NCBI GenBank assembly: GCA_001986395.2
Contig: MQVO02000029.1
Location: 62,001-126,000 of the forward strand
Reading direction: 5' to 3'
From: Irpex lacteus
Lineage: Eukaryota; Basidiomycota; Agaricomycetes; Polyporales; Irpicaceae
Length of the DNA: 64,000 nucleotides
Within the stretch, counting starts at the first letter, position 1. Each line of letters opens with the position of its first letter. The notes under the pieces were generated by a model. It ran no database searches. It was given only the letters and a program-made list of their open reading frames with translations, and had not been told where the DNA came from. Shown one piece after another: positions 1 to 11,418 of this stretch. A program made the position numbers and the translations under genes.

Positions 1-1811
1 GTAGTGTCTGAGTAGCTGCCTCTGCCGTCTTTAAACTGAGGGAAGAACGGGCTCAGAGATTGTATGCGCGGTTGACACTGATCGGCTACCTACCGACTCA
101 TCGAATTGCGCCCATTCTTCCTGGGACAAGTCGTTACCCGCATGGCGCTGAATGACATACAGCCCATAATACCTCCAGCAGCTTGGTCCTTCCTGAATGA
201 ACAACGCTCTCTCGGTTGGCTCGAAGAACTTCATGTTATCCTTAGCTGGTCCTTCAAGCCCAAGGAACATATAGCCGTGTTGCCCAGGGAGGGCCGGCAG
301 CCACGGGTTAGTCTGACGTTGCGGGTATATACAGCCCGTCAAGCCATGGGCTGCAGCTACCTTGCGAGGAGTACCAAACCTAGAAGGCCATCAGGCATGA
401 GACACAATAGTAGCATGATAACCTCCGAAAGATACGTACTTTCCGTCTACACCCTGAAGTCCTCCGCCCAATTGGGCAGTGAGCTCGGCGCGCGAGAATG
501 TGACTTCGCCTGTCGCGAAGTCGGGCACAGTTATAACTGCGAACGCTTCAAGGGTATGGCGGCGCTGCTGGGGAATGCGGTGGTAGGGAGGCTCTGGAGC
601 GGGCGCGGCATTCGCTTGCTGGGACGTAGAAGGTCCAGCTTGCGGCTGCCCGTTGGAGGTCGATCCATGCGCATTCGCGTTTAGAGGCGAACGACTACCT
701 TCGGGTGTGAGGGCTAGTCGTTTTTCCATCTCACTGCTTTTCTTGTGGAGAGTAGTCAACTACATAACGTTAAGTGAACATTAGCTCGCCTAGGACGCGA
801 CATACATACCTGACTCTGCAAAGCCGCACAGTCTGCGGCGAGCTTTAATTCGCGATCCTTGAGCGAATTGAGCTGATGGAATTTAGAGACTATTCAGCCG
901 TCGCGAGTGCATGTGGTCAGACAAGGAAACTGACATCTTTTTCTAAGCTCGCCACTTGCTGAGTCTTGTTCCTCGCTTGACCCTCCAGATTGACCAGTGA
1001 TTGTGATAGATCAGTATTCTGTTTTTCGAGGGCCTGTACGCGTTGGCTAGCGGCCGAAAGCTGACATTTGCGTGTTACTACAAAAACGCACATCTCACTA
1101 AAGACCGCGAACATACCTGTACATTTGTTGACTCGAGCGTAGTTTGTGCCTGGTCTCTCTCTGTCATTGTCTCTAGGAGTCTACGAGCATCAGACTGGTG
1201 CTGAGTTTCGTATTCACTAAGACGTGCGTCGGCCTCCTTCAACTAGATCATTCTAACGAGTAAACAGGTGGACTGCTGGAACAGGGAACAGACCAGCAAA
1301 CCTTTTTCTCGAGCTCTTCTATCCGAGCCTTAGTCTGGGTGTTCTCTTCATACTGAAAGTTCAATTTCTCGATCATTGCCTCATATTTCTTGCATTGCAC
1401 CTCCTTTGCCTCTAGCTATAATTAAGAAGGCCCCTAGTGAGGATTGTTATGTTGAATAGTCGAAAAAGACTTAAGAATACCTGTCTTTGTGCCATCTCCA
1501 GGCTTGCATGCAACTCTGATGCCTCGTTTCTTATACACCGCTCAGCACGCGCTGTCGCATTCAACTGTGCTTCGAGCTCGAGAAGTTTGTCCTGCACCCT
1601 CTTTTTCTCGAGCTGTTCTTGTGCCGCGAGCCCCCGACTCTCTGCAAGCTTTACAATAACTCAGATACTCTGTATCCATTTCAATTTGGATAATAAGACG
1701 CACCTCGCGCTGAACGCTGTCAAGTGTTTTGTGAAATTGTTTAATCTCGTCCTCTCGCTCGACGATAGTCCGGAAGAGCCAGGACAGATACTCTCGTTCG
1801 GGGAGAGTCAT
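1..1811 (-). CDS. DUF6697 coiled-coil protein, copy A (3' end off window)
   Basis: First of four paralogues in a minus-strand tandem array; the C-terminus lies beyond the left edge. The start is the ATG at 1811-1809, followed by the array-wide N-terminal motif (LFRTIVEREDE). Several short exons then encode charged heptad-type coiled coil (about 1800-800), including SLVNLEGQARNK near 1000-950, which recurs in other copies. A Ser/Ala/Pro/Gln-rich linker follows (about 740-610), then the C-terminal domain: LEAFAVITVPDFATG and an LGGG turn (about 560-460), then LPGQHGYMFLGLEG, EPTERALFIQE, WRYYGLYVIQRH and DLSQEEW (about 300-100). I recognise this domain as Pfam DUF6697, a fungal family of unknown function. 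There is no signal peptide or membrane segment, so a nuclear or cytosolic scaffold is an inference only. The family assignment is from memory; relatedness to copies B-D is visible directly. Confidence 0.85.
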
Positions 1812-2111
1812 GGTTCATGGGAGTCGGCAACCAGGGCAACATTGTCTGCAGACCGGGGAAGACGCCGTTTCCTATTCCGCTAAGCGAGATACGCTAAGGG
1901 ACGCGATCCCGACGCGTCCTGATCCCACTAATTACCCGATCCCATCTCGCGTCGCAACGTGTCAGCCAATCAGCAGGTACGTGGCCAGCTGGGCGCGTAG
2001 ATTATCCTACAAAGTCGTATTTATCATAGTACATACTAATTATATCCAGGCCAGAAGAATGGAAGCATAAGAAAGGGTATGAGATTGTCCCACCAGCTAG
2101 GAGCTGCCACC

Positions 2112-4442
2112 TTACAGCTTGCGCCGACTCACAGGACCGCCTGGATGTGAGCCTGTTTTGCGCTTTCGTTTGACTATCGGAGCGTTGATAGGTAGTATGT
2201 TGGTCGAGTGGATAGCTTGAAACAGTGCTTCGTTGTACTCGACGCATCGCAAAATGACGCACGGTACACGACGCGTGCCATCATCGTACTCTTCGCAGAT
2301 ATCGCGTCTCTTCTCGTGGTACTCGTCTGGACGGTGTTGAATCATAGACTGGTAATCCTCCTTACGAAGGCTCTTTCTCAGAGTTAAATCTGCAAAGCTC
2401 TCTTGAACGTTCTCGAGCTGAAAGAATGTCAGGTATGCATGAATAGCTATGAGTGTTGGAAGCCTACCTCTGCACGTAGAGTTTTCCACTCCGCTTGGCT
2501 AAGATCGTCATCTGTGCAGCGCTGGACCAAGTACTGACCATAGTATCGCCAGAGACCTTTGTTTTCCTCAACAAACACGGCTCTGTTCACTGGCTCCACG
2601 AATTTGACATCATCCCGGCCCCAACTACCCTTCAGCCCGAAAAATAGGTATCCATGCTCTCCAGGTCGAGCTGGTAGCCAAGGATTCAGATGACGGTGAA
2701 GATAGAGGCGTCCTGTGACGCCGTGCGCTATACGGATCGGTGAAAGCGCTGTAAATCTGCTCCTCTGAGTATAACACTACAGACACCATCGAATCAACGT
2801 ACTCTGCATCCATACGGTAGCCTCCTCCTAGAATGTAGTTTAATCTGGTAGTGGAAAACAAGATATCCCCCGTTGCACATTCTGGGATGGATACCACAGG
2901 CAACCTTCCTAAGATACGGCTTCGCGCTTCAGGGAAACGATCATACGTGGACACAGGCAGAGTACTGGTTCCCGAGGGCGGTTGAGCAGAGACTGGATTC
3001 CGCGGCTGTGGCACTGGGGCTGTGGCCTGAGGTGGCATTGCAGCTGGACTCACAATATGAGCTCGACCGTGGGAGGTTTGAGCTCTAGTTTGGTGCGGCG
3101 CATCGTGAATCGTCGTAGTAGATGGTAGCTGGGTGCTTGAAGGCTGAGTCCGCGGTATTCTGTACACCATGAACAAAACGTCAAACGTCACGATGCGAGA
3201 ACGTACCTAATGGTCAAAAGCCCGGGCGACGTGTCCCGAGGTTGGGGCTGCGCTTGTGTAGAAGGTGACGGCTTTACAGACACTGGCAGTACCTCGCTTG
3301 TCTGCGTAGCCATGTCACATCGACCGACATGGTTGTGAGGTGCCTGCCGATCTGACATGTTGTTTTGTGACCGCAAGTTTGATATCTGGGAATGGTTCAG
3401 TGGATGCAAACTTATTCCAAGCGTGAGGAGCCGGCACTCACCTGACTTTTGACAATACAGTATCTCACCTTAAGCTGCTCTTCCCGACCCTTAGAAGCGT
3501 GAAGCTACTCAAAAATGGCTTAGAAAGAGGAGACAGATACTTTGTCCTAACAATCATAAGAACAGTATTACCTCTGCCTGCAACCTTGCTATTTCTTGAT
3601 TCTTATTTCGTACAATCCCTTCCAATTGAACAAGTGACTGGGCTAAATTCGCGTTCTCGGCTTTAAGCTGCGCTGTGTATTTCTTGGCATGGGCAATCTA
3701 TTGAAACCTATTAGTCCTAGGTTGAACAAGTTCCAGCTTGGAAAGGAGCATAAACAGACCTGACCGTTCATTGCTTCAACTTTAGATTGCATCTCTGCCA
3801 GCGGCGCGCTCTGAGTTTCGGGTCGTTGGGCCAGCTTATACTCTTCAAGCTGTCCTTGTGCTTCGTCCAACTGTGTCAATCAATCAATTTTCAGTGGCAA
3901 TAATGGAGCTCTGTCTATCCAATCGAGCGCACCTGTTCTTGGAGCTCCTGAATTCGGAGAGTTCTCGTCATGGAATCTTCATCACTGGCAGCACCACTGG
4001 CACTCATCTTCCCCAACATGTCCTGGTATTCGAGACATTGCTTTGTCTTCTCGTCAAGCTGAAGTAAAACGGTCAAAACAATAGACTACATCCGACAGCG
4101 TTACAGCCTCACTTCTGTCTGCAGAGTGGAAAGGACAACCTCCAAACGCTTCTGAGCTTCAATGGACTCGTTTAATCGAGTCTCAAGTTCTATGACTGAG
4201 TCTTCGGGGCTCGAGCTCGATTTTCCTACCGAACTTGACCTCTTGATGGCTTCCAACTGTAAATTAGGATGCCAACGTTTGATGTTTAGCTTCTACTGGT
4301 GAATGCGAATCCAAGGAACTCGGCTCACCTCCTTCTCTGCTAACTCGAGTTTCTCCCGGAGCTGTGTAGTTTCATCGTCATAGTTGACAATCGTTCGGAA
4401 GAGTTCCGCACGAAACTGCCTTTCTGGCGAACTTGAAGCCAT
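2112..4442 (-). CDS. DUF6697 coiled-coil protein, copy B
   Basis: Second paralogue. The start ATG at 4442-4440 gives MASSSPERQFRAELFRTIVN and then YDDE, matching the N-terminal motif of the other copies. About five short exons encode coiled-coil segments (4440-3560), one carrying SLVQLEGIVRNK. A long Pro/Ser/Thr/Gln linker (3400-2960) precedes the DUF6697 core: RLPVVSIPECATG (about 2900), ILGGG, HGYLFFGLKG, EPVNRAVFVEE, WRYYGQYLVQR, DLSQAEW (2700-2490). The C-terminal exon has SFADLTLRKSL and the basic tail RRVPCVILRCVEYNEALF, ending in KRKRK-type sequence that could be a nuclear localisation signal (inference). It is separated from copy A by 300 bp and from copy C by 314 bp, and is the only copy here with both ends visible and a full-length linker. 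Confidence 0.87.
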
Positions 4443-4756
4443 GATTCAAGGCAGTTCGTTGACTTGGACAGTTACATATGATGGTGTTCACAGTGACCGC
4501 ACTCGCGACCAATCGAGCGGTCAACTCAACATATGGACGGCGAACTCACAAAAACTCCGATTAGACCCCGCGTCACCGTGGGTATACATATGCTTAGAAC
4601 AGTAGAGCCTGAGGCCTTAGGTTGGATGCCAGAAGATGCTTACAGTACGTAGTAAAGTACAATAACATGTTAACATATGACAGCGGGGTATCTAAGACCG
4701 TCTGCATTGAGTACTACTTGAAGACATACCCTTCCGGATATATTGTCCGCTGCGCA
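4443..4756. other. Intergenic spacer between copies B and C
   Basis: 314 bp that must hold the copy B promoter and copy C 3' end. I see no gene, repeat or clear core promoter element. Confidence 0.5.
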
Positions 4757-6354
4757 TCAACGTTTTCTTTTCCCCGTTGAAGGCTGGACAGGCGGCGTCC
4801 TCATCGAGAGGATTTCCCGAAATAATGCTTCATCATACTTGATACACTGCAGGGTAACGCACGGTACGCGACGCTTTCCGGTATTATATTCTTCAGCGAC
4901 CTTCTGCAACCTTTTGTCGTATTCAGGCCAACAGGCTATGTCCTGTTTGTTCATCGTGAGATCGGAGAAGCTACCTCTGCCATACTTTAACTCGATTCTT
5001 CGTCAGAGCATATACAAGTTGAGTAGGACGACATCAACGTACTGAATCCTCAAGCCCTCGCCATTCCTTCCTGCTTAAATCGCTATTGACAGGGCGTTGC
5101 ACTATGTATAGACCAAAGTATTTCCACTCATTGACGCGTTCTTTAATAAATATTGCTCGTTCTACCGGCTCGGCAAATTTGAGGTTATCTTCATCCTTGC
5201 CTTCGAATCCGCAAAAGAGGTAGCCATGTTGCCCAGGACGTTGCGGCAGCCAGGGGCTCGATCGGCGTGTCAGGTATAAACAGGCGGTCAGACCATGTCT
5301 TGCCGCGAGATCATTAGACAATCTTGAGTAAAGCTAGCCTTCAGTCTACGAACCAAGCTGGAATCTAACTCTGAACCTACTTTGTCTCCCAGCCCCGATG
5401 TCCTCCCATTGCACTTGCCAGTTCGCGGTGCTCGAAGACAATAGAGCTGATAGCGGGTTCCGGGACGCTGATAGTGGGAAAGTCTTCCAGAAGACGACGA
5501 CGGGCCCTGGGTAGGACTGACAGCTCGTCTATTTTATTCTTCAGAAGACGTATCTGGGAATATTACGGGTAAGGCATCGAGCACCGAGAGGAATAACGAG
5601 ATACGAGTACTTCGTGCATACAAGCCGCTAAGTTGGGCTCGGCCGTTTTCGTCAAGGATTCGGCTTCTTTGAGCTACGCATATTATAAATGGTCAGTGAG
5701 AGTGCATATATGCGCCATAATAGAAAATAAATACCTCTTCCTGTAAATCTGATATTTGCTGGCCATCGTCCCTGCCACGCTGTTCCAGTATCGTCACCTG
5801 CTGCCGAAGGGTCATGATAAGAACTTGTCCTTGTCTTGAGCGCGCCTTCTCTTCGTCAAGCTATCCGAATCACATCAGCCCCTTCGTGCATGGAGCCCAC
5901 TGCTTGTGCCGTCCTACCCGGGCTTTGGTCAACTTCAGAGTGTTCTGCGTTCTAACCAAAAGTTGTTGAATATCGGCTTGGCAACCGCTTGATTCATATT
6001 CCTCAGTACGTCTTTTCTCCTCGGTTAACTGCACATATCGTTCGGATGCGTCACACATTTCGGTGTGCAAAGGGAGCTGACCTGCTCCTCGAGTTCTTGC
6101 ACGCGAGACTTCGATTCGCTCAACTGAACTTCGAGCTTCACTACACGTTTCTTTGATGCAGCCTTAGACTTCCGAGTCTTGTCGAGCTAGAAAATAGTTA
6201 CATGTATTTACTTTAGCTAGCAAACAACGCGGTGACAAATGCTTACGTCTTGCTGGGACTCCTCGAGATCTTCCCGCAACTGGGCGATCTCATCGTCGTA
6301 TGCAACGATAGTACGACAGAGTTCTACGCGAAGCTCATGCTCTGCGGGTGGCAT
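4757..6354 (-). CDS. DUF6697 coiled-coil protein, copy C (compact, divergent)
   Basis: Third and shortest paralogue. The start ATG at 6354-6352 gives MPPAEHELRVELCRTIVAYD and continues as the coiled-coil N-terminus (DEIAQLREDLEESQQD). Coiled-coil exons follow to about 5530. Unlike its neighbours it has almost no low-complexity linker: the coiled coil runs nearly straight into LLEDFPTISVPEPAIS (about 5510-5450), where the others have ECATG or DFATG. The second half of the domain is well conserved: RPGQHGYLFCGFEG, EPVERAIFIKE, WKYFGLYIVQR, DLSRKEW (5260-5060). The tail has SFSDLTMNKQD and RRVPCVTLQCIKYDEALF and ends in GKRKR. It is probably functional, since reading frames stay open through every exon I traced. 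Confidence 0.84.
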
Positions 6355-7025
6355 GTTTGCGGGATTGTATTCTCTGCTAAGGTGAATGGGAGGAAAGTTC
6401 AGAGGGGGATACGAGAAGGTGAAGTCCTTCTAAGTGATTGCTCTGCCAGTGCCCGATGACATCTAGTGTTCGATCGCCCTGGGATCAGCCAATCAAAACC
6501 TTATGGCTAGGTGGCCACGTCCGTAGCCTTCAGAAACAACAAGGGAGAGTCAAGAGTGGTCCTGATGTATCTAGAACGACACTCAGGTAAGGCTTTAGTT
6601 CTGTGACATTGTAGATTAATTGAAAGCTCCGAGCTGAGATTGAGTGTCGCATACCTCTTCGCACTACAGGGGTCTCGCGCACAATGAGGCCTTCCTCGCC
6701 GTGCGCACGATTTCCCATGCTATGCCGACGCAGGCTGCAGCTAAACAGAGAAGACCTGGCAAAGCTCAAGACATGTGTTAAATGGAATTATGGCAGAGGA
6801 TTACTAGATTATAGTGGCAGAAAGTAAGATAGATGAGTAGCATGAACGTTCCATACGGCATTTAGAGGAAACCAGGAAGGACAATGGCAGCGTTCGTCAC
6901 AAACACCGTAATGTACGCCATGACTCTGCGGAAAAACAGCCAGAAGTGTTGATGGACTGGACGAGCCGACATCGAAAGTATCCGCCCATGTGCCCGCCCC
7001 TCAGGCTAACGTTTTCGCTTGCTCA
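6355..7025. other. Intergenic spacer between copies C and D
   Basis: 671 bp. Short open frames exist but none resembles the array proteins or has coherent splice sites. It contains the copy C promoter and the copy D 3' end; I see no repeat. Confidence 0.5.
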
Positions 7026-9115
7026 TCAATTCTTATACACCGTCGAGAGCATATCCCGAAACAGTGCTTCGTCGTACTTGATGCACTGCAGAGTAACGAG
7101 CGGCACCCGGAGAGTCCCGCTATCGTAGGCTTCGCGGACCTTCTGCATATTTTCCTGATGGTCGTCAGCATTGTTCCATGCTTCATAACTCGCGCCATGC
7201 TGTTTTCTCAGCGTCAAGTCAGAGAAACTCCCTTTACCACGCTTGAACTAAAATCCTGGTCAGCACGGTGGCGCTAACGTGGTTGAAGGAAGTAGATCCT
7301 ACCGATTCGTCAAGTGCTTGCCACTCCTCCTTGCTTAGATCGCTCCCTGCGTTGCGTTGTACGCGATATAGACCGAAGTATCTCCAGCTATTGACGTTTT
7401 CCTGGATGAACAATCCTCGCTCCGCTGGCTCGATGAATTTGAGGTCATCTTCGTCTACGCCTTTGATCCCACAGAACATGTAGCCGTGCTGCCCAGGGCG
7501 GGATGGCAGCCAGGGATTTGTGCCACGAGTCAGGAACAAGCAGGCGGTCAAGCCGTGTTTCGTGGCTAACTCTCGAGACGTTCTAAGTGATTCAAGGGCT
7601 GTCAGTCGGTGAACGAGGATTCCTGAGGTTGAAATTGACGTACTTCGCCTCCCAACGAGAAGACCCTCCAAGGATACTCATCAGTTCTTTGCGGTAGAAA
7701 GTGTCGCAACCTGTTGCGCATTCCGGAATCGTGATAACAGGGAAGGCTTCCAAAGGGCGGCGCCGGCCCACAGGCACAGAGACGTATGGAGACGAAGAGG
7801 TGGACTGGATGGCTACCGGCCTGGGAGCCGGGGCTGTTTTCACATCTGTGCTAAAGGATGCCTTCAGTCGTTCTGCGGTGTATGGAGTGGAGATGGCTTG
7901 TCTTGGGGGACGACTACTCAGATCCGCTGTTGAAAAATGATCGCTAGTTCGGACTCGCTTGGCCGTGGGTCCGAAAGTGCCACTTCCCGGGTGGTAGGGC
8001 GTCGCAAGTGTCCTAGACGTTCTAAGTAATGGTGTACTAGACGAGATAGTTGGATGATACATACCTCTTTTTAGACGGTGGCTGCGATACGGGAGTTTGA
8101 GGTTTACTTGTACTTGATTTACTTGATTTACTGGGAGTGACCTATCATAACAACATATGTTTCAGGGATTATATGACTCACGACTAGGTCTCACTCACTG
8201 TTTCAAGTAAATTCTTTTCAAAGAGCTCGTCCTCTAGCTTGTCCACTTTATTCTGGAGTGAGAGTACCTGGCGGATACAAGGATGGTAAACTACGATGAG
8301 GATTCGAAAACTAAAGTGCACTACATACTTTGGCATTAGAAGCCGCCAACTCATTGGTTGCTGCCTTTTGCGAAGACACGGCTTCCGAAACCTGAGCATA
8401 GGAAAGGTGGTGAATAAAACTAGACATAACCACTCGAATGGAGTAATTCGAACCTCTTTCCGTAAGTCCCTTATCTCTTGGTTCTTATTCCGGACTTGAC
8501 CTTCGAGATTCACCAGCGATTGTTTGAGGTTCACCAGTGACTGCTTGAGATTCGTCTTCTCCTCTTCAAGCGTTGCTATGCGCTCGTTGTAATGTCCAAG
8601 CTATCTCAGTAGATCAGTCTTCTTCTCTCCCAATTCAGTAATAAAGTCCGCATACTCGTCTATTAGCCTCTTCTAGCTGACCCCTCGTCTCTTCTAACAA
8701 TCTCTGAATTTCAGCCTGACCGTCGCCAGCAGTCTGGCATCCCTGTTCCCTTTTCTCAAGTTCATGTATCTTAGGCTAGACCGACCCAACAATGTCAGTA
8801 CCTGTCTAACTTCAATTTATTGTAGAGCAGCGTTCACAGACCTTGACCTCCTCTACTTCCTCTACACAAGCCATTCGCCCGGCCTGTCGGTTTGCGAACT
8901 CAATCGCAGCAGCCCTGCGTACAGCTTCTAGCTTTACAACACAGGACGTTAGCCAGCTCTAACCAATTTCTCTGCCCGGTGAAGTTTGAAGAGATATAGG
9001 GGCTTACCTCTCGACGGGCACCCTCGAGTGCCGCTTTTAATCGAGCTACTTCATCATCGTATTTGACGATCGTGCGAAAGAGCTCTACTCGATAGTCAGG
9101 TTCGAAGGGTTGCAT
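7026..9115 (-). CDS. DUF6697 coiled-coil protein, copy D
   Basis: Fourth paralogue and first in transcription order. The start ATG at 9115-9113 gives MQPFEPDYRVELFRTIVKYD, the clearest version of the N-terminal motif. Coiled-coil exons (9110-8180) include SLVNLEGQVRNKNQ near 8510. The linker (8140-7780) begins with a Ser/Lys/Thr-rich run encoded by near-repeated bases at about 8105-8135 and continues Pro/Ser-rich. The domain has LEAFPVITIPECATG (about 7750-7700) and LGG, then RPGQHGYMFCGIKG, EPAERGLFIQE, WRYFGLYRVQR, DLSKEEW (7510-7310), and the tail SFSDLTLRKQH and RVPLVTLQCIKYDEALF. It is most similar to copy C in the tail. The function is unknown; a protein-protein scaffold is the simplest reading of a long coiled coil plus a globular C-domain. 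Confidence 0.87.
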
Positions 9116-9552
9116 ACCTGGTAGTGGTTAGTGGGACACATTCAAACTTTGGCCCGGCTCGGAGGTTCAGTGAATATTGCTTCGATCGTTTTGCCCGATT
9201 GCATCTCACTTCATTTGAAAATACAGCCTATCATATGCATGGCCTGCGCCTGCCCTGCTAGAAAGTACTGCTGTCCCAACTTGAACATTGCATTCTCAGG
9301 GAGCCAACCAGTCGTTAATATGACACTTGCTCCTCAGCTAGATAATACGATGAGCTACCACTCATCCCAACCAACGCAAAATCGTATTCACCTGTATACC
9401 CGATACAGTGCGGCCTTCCTGTAACCAGTACGCAAAACCAACGAGCGCAGCAAGAAAAATCTTAGTAAAAGCAGTATATTATAAGTCTATGGGTAACTCA
9501 TCCAACAACATCACCACCACAAACGCGAACCACCTCCCACAGCATCAGGAAG
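9116..9552. other. Intergenic region between copy D and PDH E2
   Basis: 437 bp between the 5' end of copy D and the 3' end of the E2 gene. No gene or repeat seen; it must contain the copy D promoter. Confidence 0.5.
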
Positions 9553-11190
9553 CTACAACAAGAACGTCAACGGGTTCTCAAGGTAGCCCTTGAACGCCTG
9601 GAGCCATCTGGCACCGACGGCACCATCCACCACACGGTGGTCAGAGCTAAGCGTGACCTTCATAACGTTCGTGACCTTGAAGCCCTTCTCCTCCTCGGGC
9701 GCGGGCACCAGCGTGGGCTGCGTGGCGCCGACGGCGAGGATACATGACTGTGGGGGGTTGATGATGGCGGTGAAGTGCGAGATGCCGAACATGCCAAGGT
9801 TGGAGATCGTGAAGGTTCCGCCCTGGAAGATGTAAATAAGTCTTGTGGGGACTATGGTGATGAGAGGGAGAAACGTACCTGGTATTCTTGTGGCTGCAGC
9901 TTGCCGTCGCGAGCCTTCTTTGCGAGAGCTTTTGAGGTGGAAGAGATGGTGGCAAGGCCCTTGGAGGCGACATCCTTGATGATAGGTGTAATGAGACCCG
10001 TGGGGGTTGCGACAGCTATCGAGATATCGGCCTTGTTGTACCTACGAAATGACCGTCAGTAACGCGAAATATACAAATTTAGATTGTGACGTACTGCCTG
10101 ATGACCTCACCCAACCACGCCGAGTTCGCCTCCGGAACATCGTTCAAAGCCAAAGCCGTAGCCTTCACAATAAAGTCATTAACACTAAGCTTCGCACTCT
10201 TGTCCTTCTCGCCCAGCGACTTGTTGAACACCTCGCGCAGCTTGAGCACCTTGTCCATGTTGATGTCAGCAGTGAGGTAATAGTGCGGGACGTCCTGCTT
10301 CGACGACTGCAGGCGTTGGCCGATCACGCGGCGCATGTTGCTGACAGGGATGTCCGTGTAGTCGGGGGAAGGAGCAGCAGGGGTAGGGAAGCCCGCGGTG
10401 GGACCGGAGGGAGCGGCGGCGGCGGCAGAGGGCTGGTATTTTTCGACGTCCTCGCGGAGGATACGACCCTCGGGACCGGAGCCCTTGACCTTTGCCAGAG
10501 GGATGCCGCGCTCGAGAGCGATCTTCTTGGCAATGGGTGAGGCAAAGATGCGGTCGCCCTTGGGGAGGTCGTCCTTCTTTTCGGAGGGTGCTGGTGCAGA
10601 CTTTTCCTCCTTGGGCTCCTCGGCCTTGGAGGTTCGGGTGCCTTCTCCTCTGAGGCGCCAGCGGGTTTCTCATTAGCAGCTTCCTCGGCAAGCTTGCTGG
10701 CACCTGAGATATCATCACCAGACTCGCCGACGATAGCGATGGTGGCACCGACTGGCACTCCTTTGGCACCGTCGAAGGACTGTTCGAATGTCAGTAGCTG
10801 AGAGCGTTCATAGAGAGGTGCCACGTACGATGATCTTTGCAAGAATACCGTCGTCCTGGGCCTCGACGTCGATCGTAGCCTTGTCAGTTTCCTATGGAAA
10901 ATTACAAATTAGCAGGCAAAGCGTAGCGCGTCATAGACTAGTCACGCACGATTTCGAGCAAAACATCACCAGCAGCGAAGGTCTCTCCCTCCTTCTTTTT
11001 CCACTGAGCGATGCCGCCCTCTGTCATAGTCGGGCTCATTGCAGGCATAGCAAATTTGGAGAGAGCATGTCTCCTTGCCGAGACGTGGAAACCTGGTTGT
11101 ACGTAGGACGCAATTAGTAGATGTCTAGCTCGCTGTTGACGACGACGACGAACCTCTTGTGAAGACTGTGCGGGCGAGTGCTGAGGCCAT
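9553..11190 (-). CDS. LAT1: Dihydrolipoamide acetyltransferase, E2 of pyruvate dehydrogenase
   Basis: Mitochondrial E2 core enzyme that moves the acetyl group from lipoate to CoA. The start ATG at 11190-11188 gives [12 protein letters not shown], a basic mitochondrial presequence start. Then: a lipoyl domain with [15 protein letters not shown], whose Lys is the lipoylation site (about 11050-10860); a linker rich in Ala, Pro and Glu; the E3/E1-binding domain ([17 protein letters not shown], about 10560-10500); and the catalytic domain (10350-9553) with the active-site motif [15 protein letters not shown] (about 9650-9600) and the usual C-terminus PLTFLL. Introns are short. Within the linker (10605-10680) the reading frame must shift: upstream ...[16 protein letters not shown] and downstream [20 protein letters not shown] lie in different frames, and I found no GT...AG intron that joins them. 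This is a one-base indel or assembly error. It is divergent from CSL4 across 228 bp. Confidence 0.93.
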
Positions 11191-11418
11191 TGTGGACGGG
11201 GAGGACGGGATGTGGGAGATGGAGGGAGAGGTACGAGGAGTGTTTACGCCCGAGTATTTCTGGTGGTGCCAGCGTGTAGAGACGCGTCAAGCAAAACAGA
11301 GGCAAATCACGGTCCGCTTCTCTCCGACGCGTGTCTGTTCACTGCTCGCATCTTACTCTGCTTACTCTCGTACGACTCACAACCACTCACATCGCTCGGC
11401 GCAATCCCAACGACGAAT

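Noticed and set aside
6530..6769. Short minus-strand frame between DUF6697 copies C and D
   Set aside because: No resemblance to the array proteins and no plausible splice sites; treated as intergenic.
1..9115. Transposon or insertion sequence as cause of the array
   Set aside because: No terminal inverted repeats, target-site duplications, transposase or reverse transcriptase motifs seen; tandem duplication explains it.
10007..10540. Plus-strand open frame antisense to the E2 gene
   Set aside because: Overlaps a well-supported catalytic domain on the other strand; composition is a shadow.
10600..10700. Short intron to explain the E2 frame change
   Set aside because: The best candidate (GTGCCA donor to CCAAG acceptor) leads into the wrong frame, so an indel is preferred.
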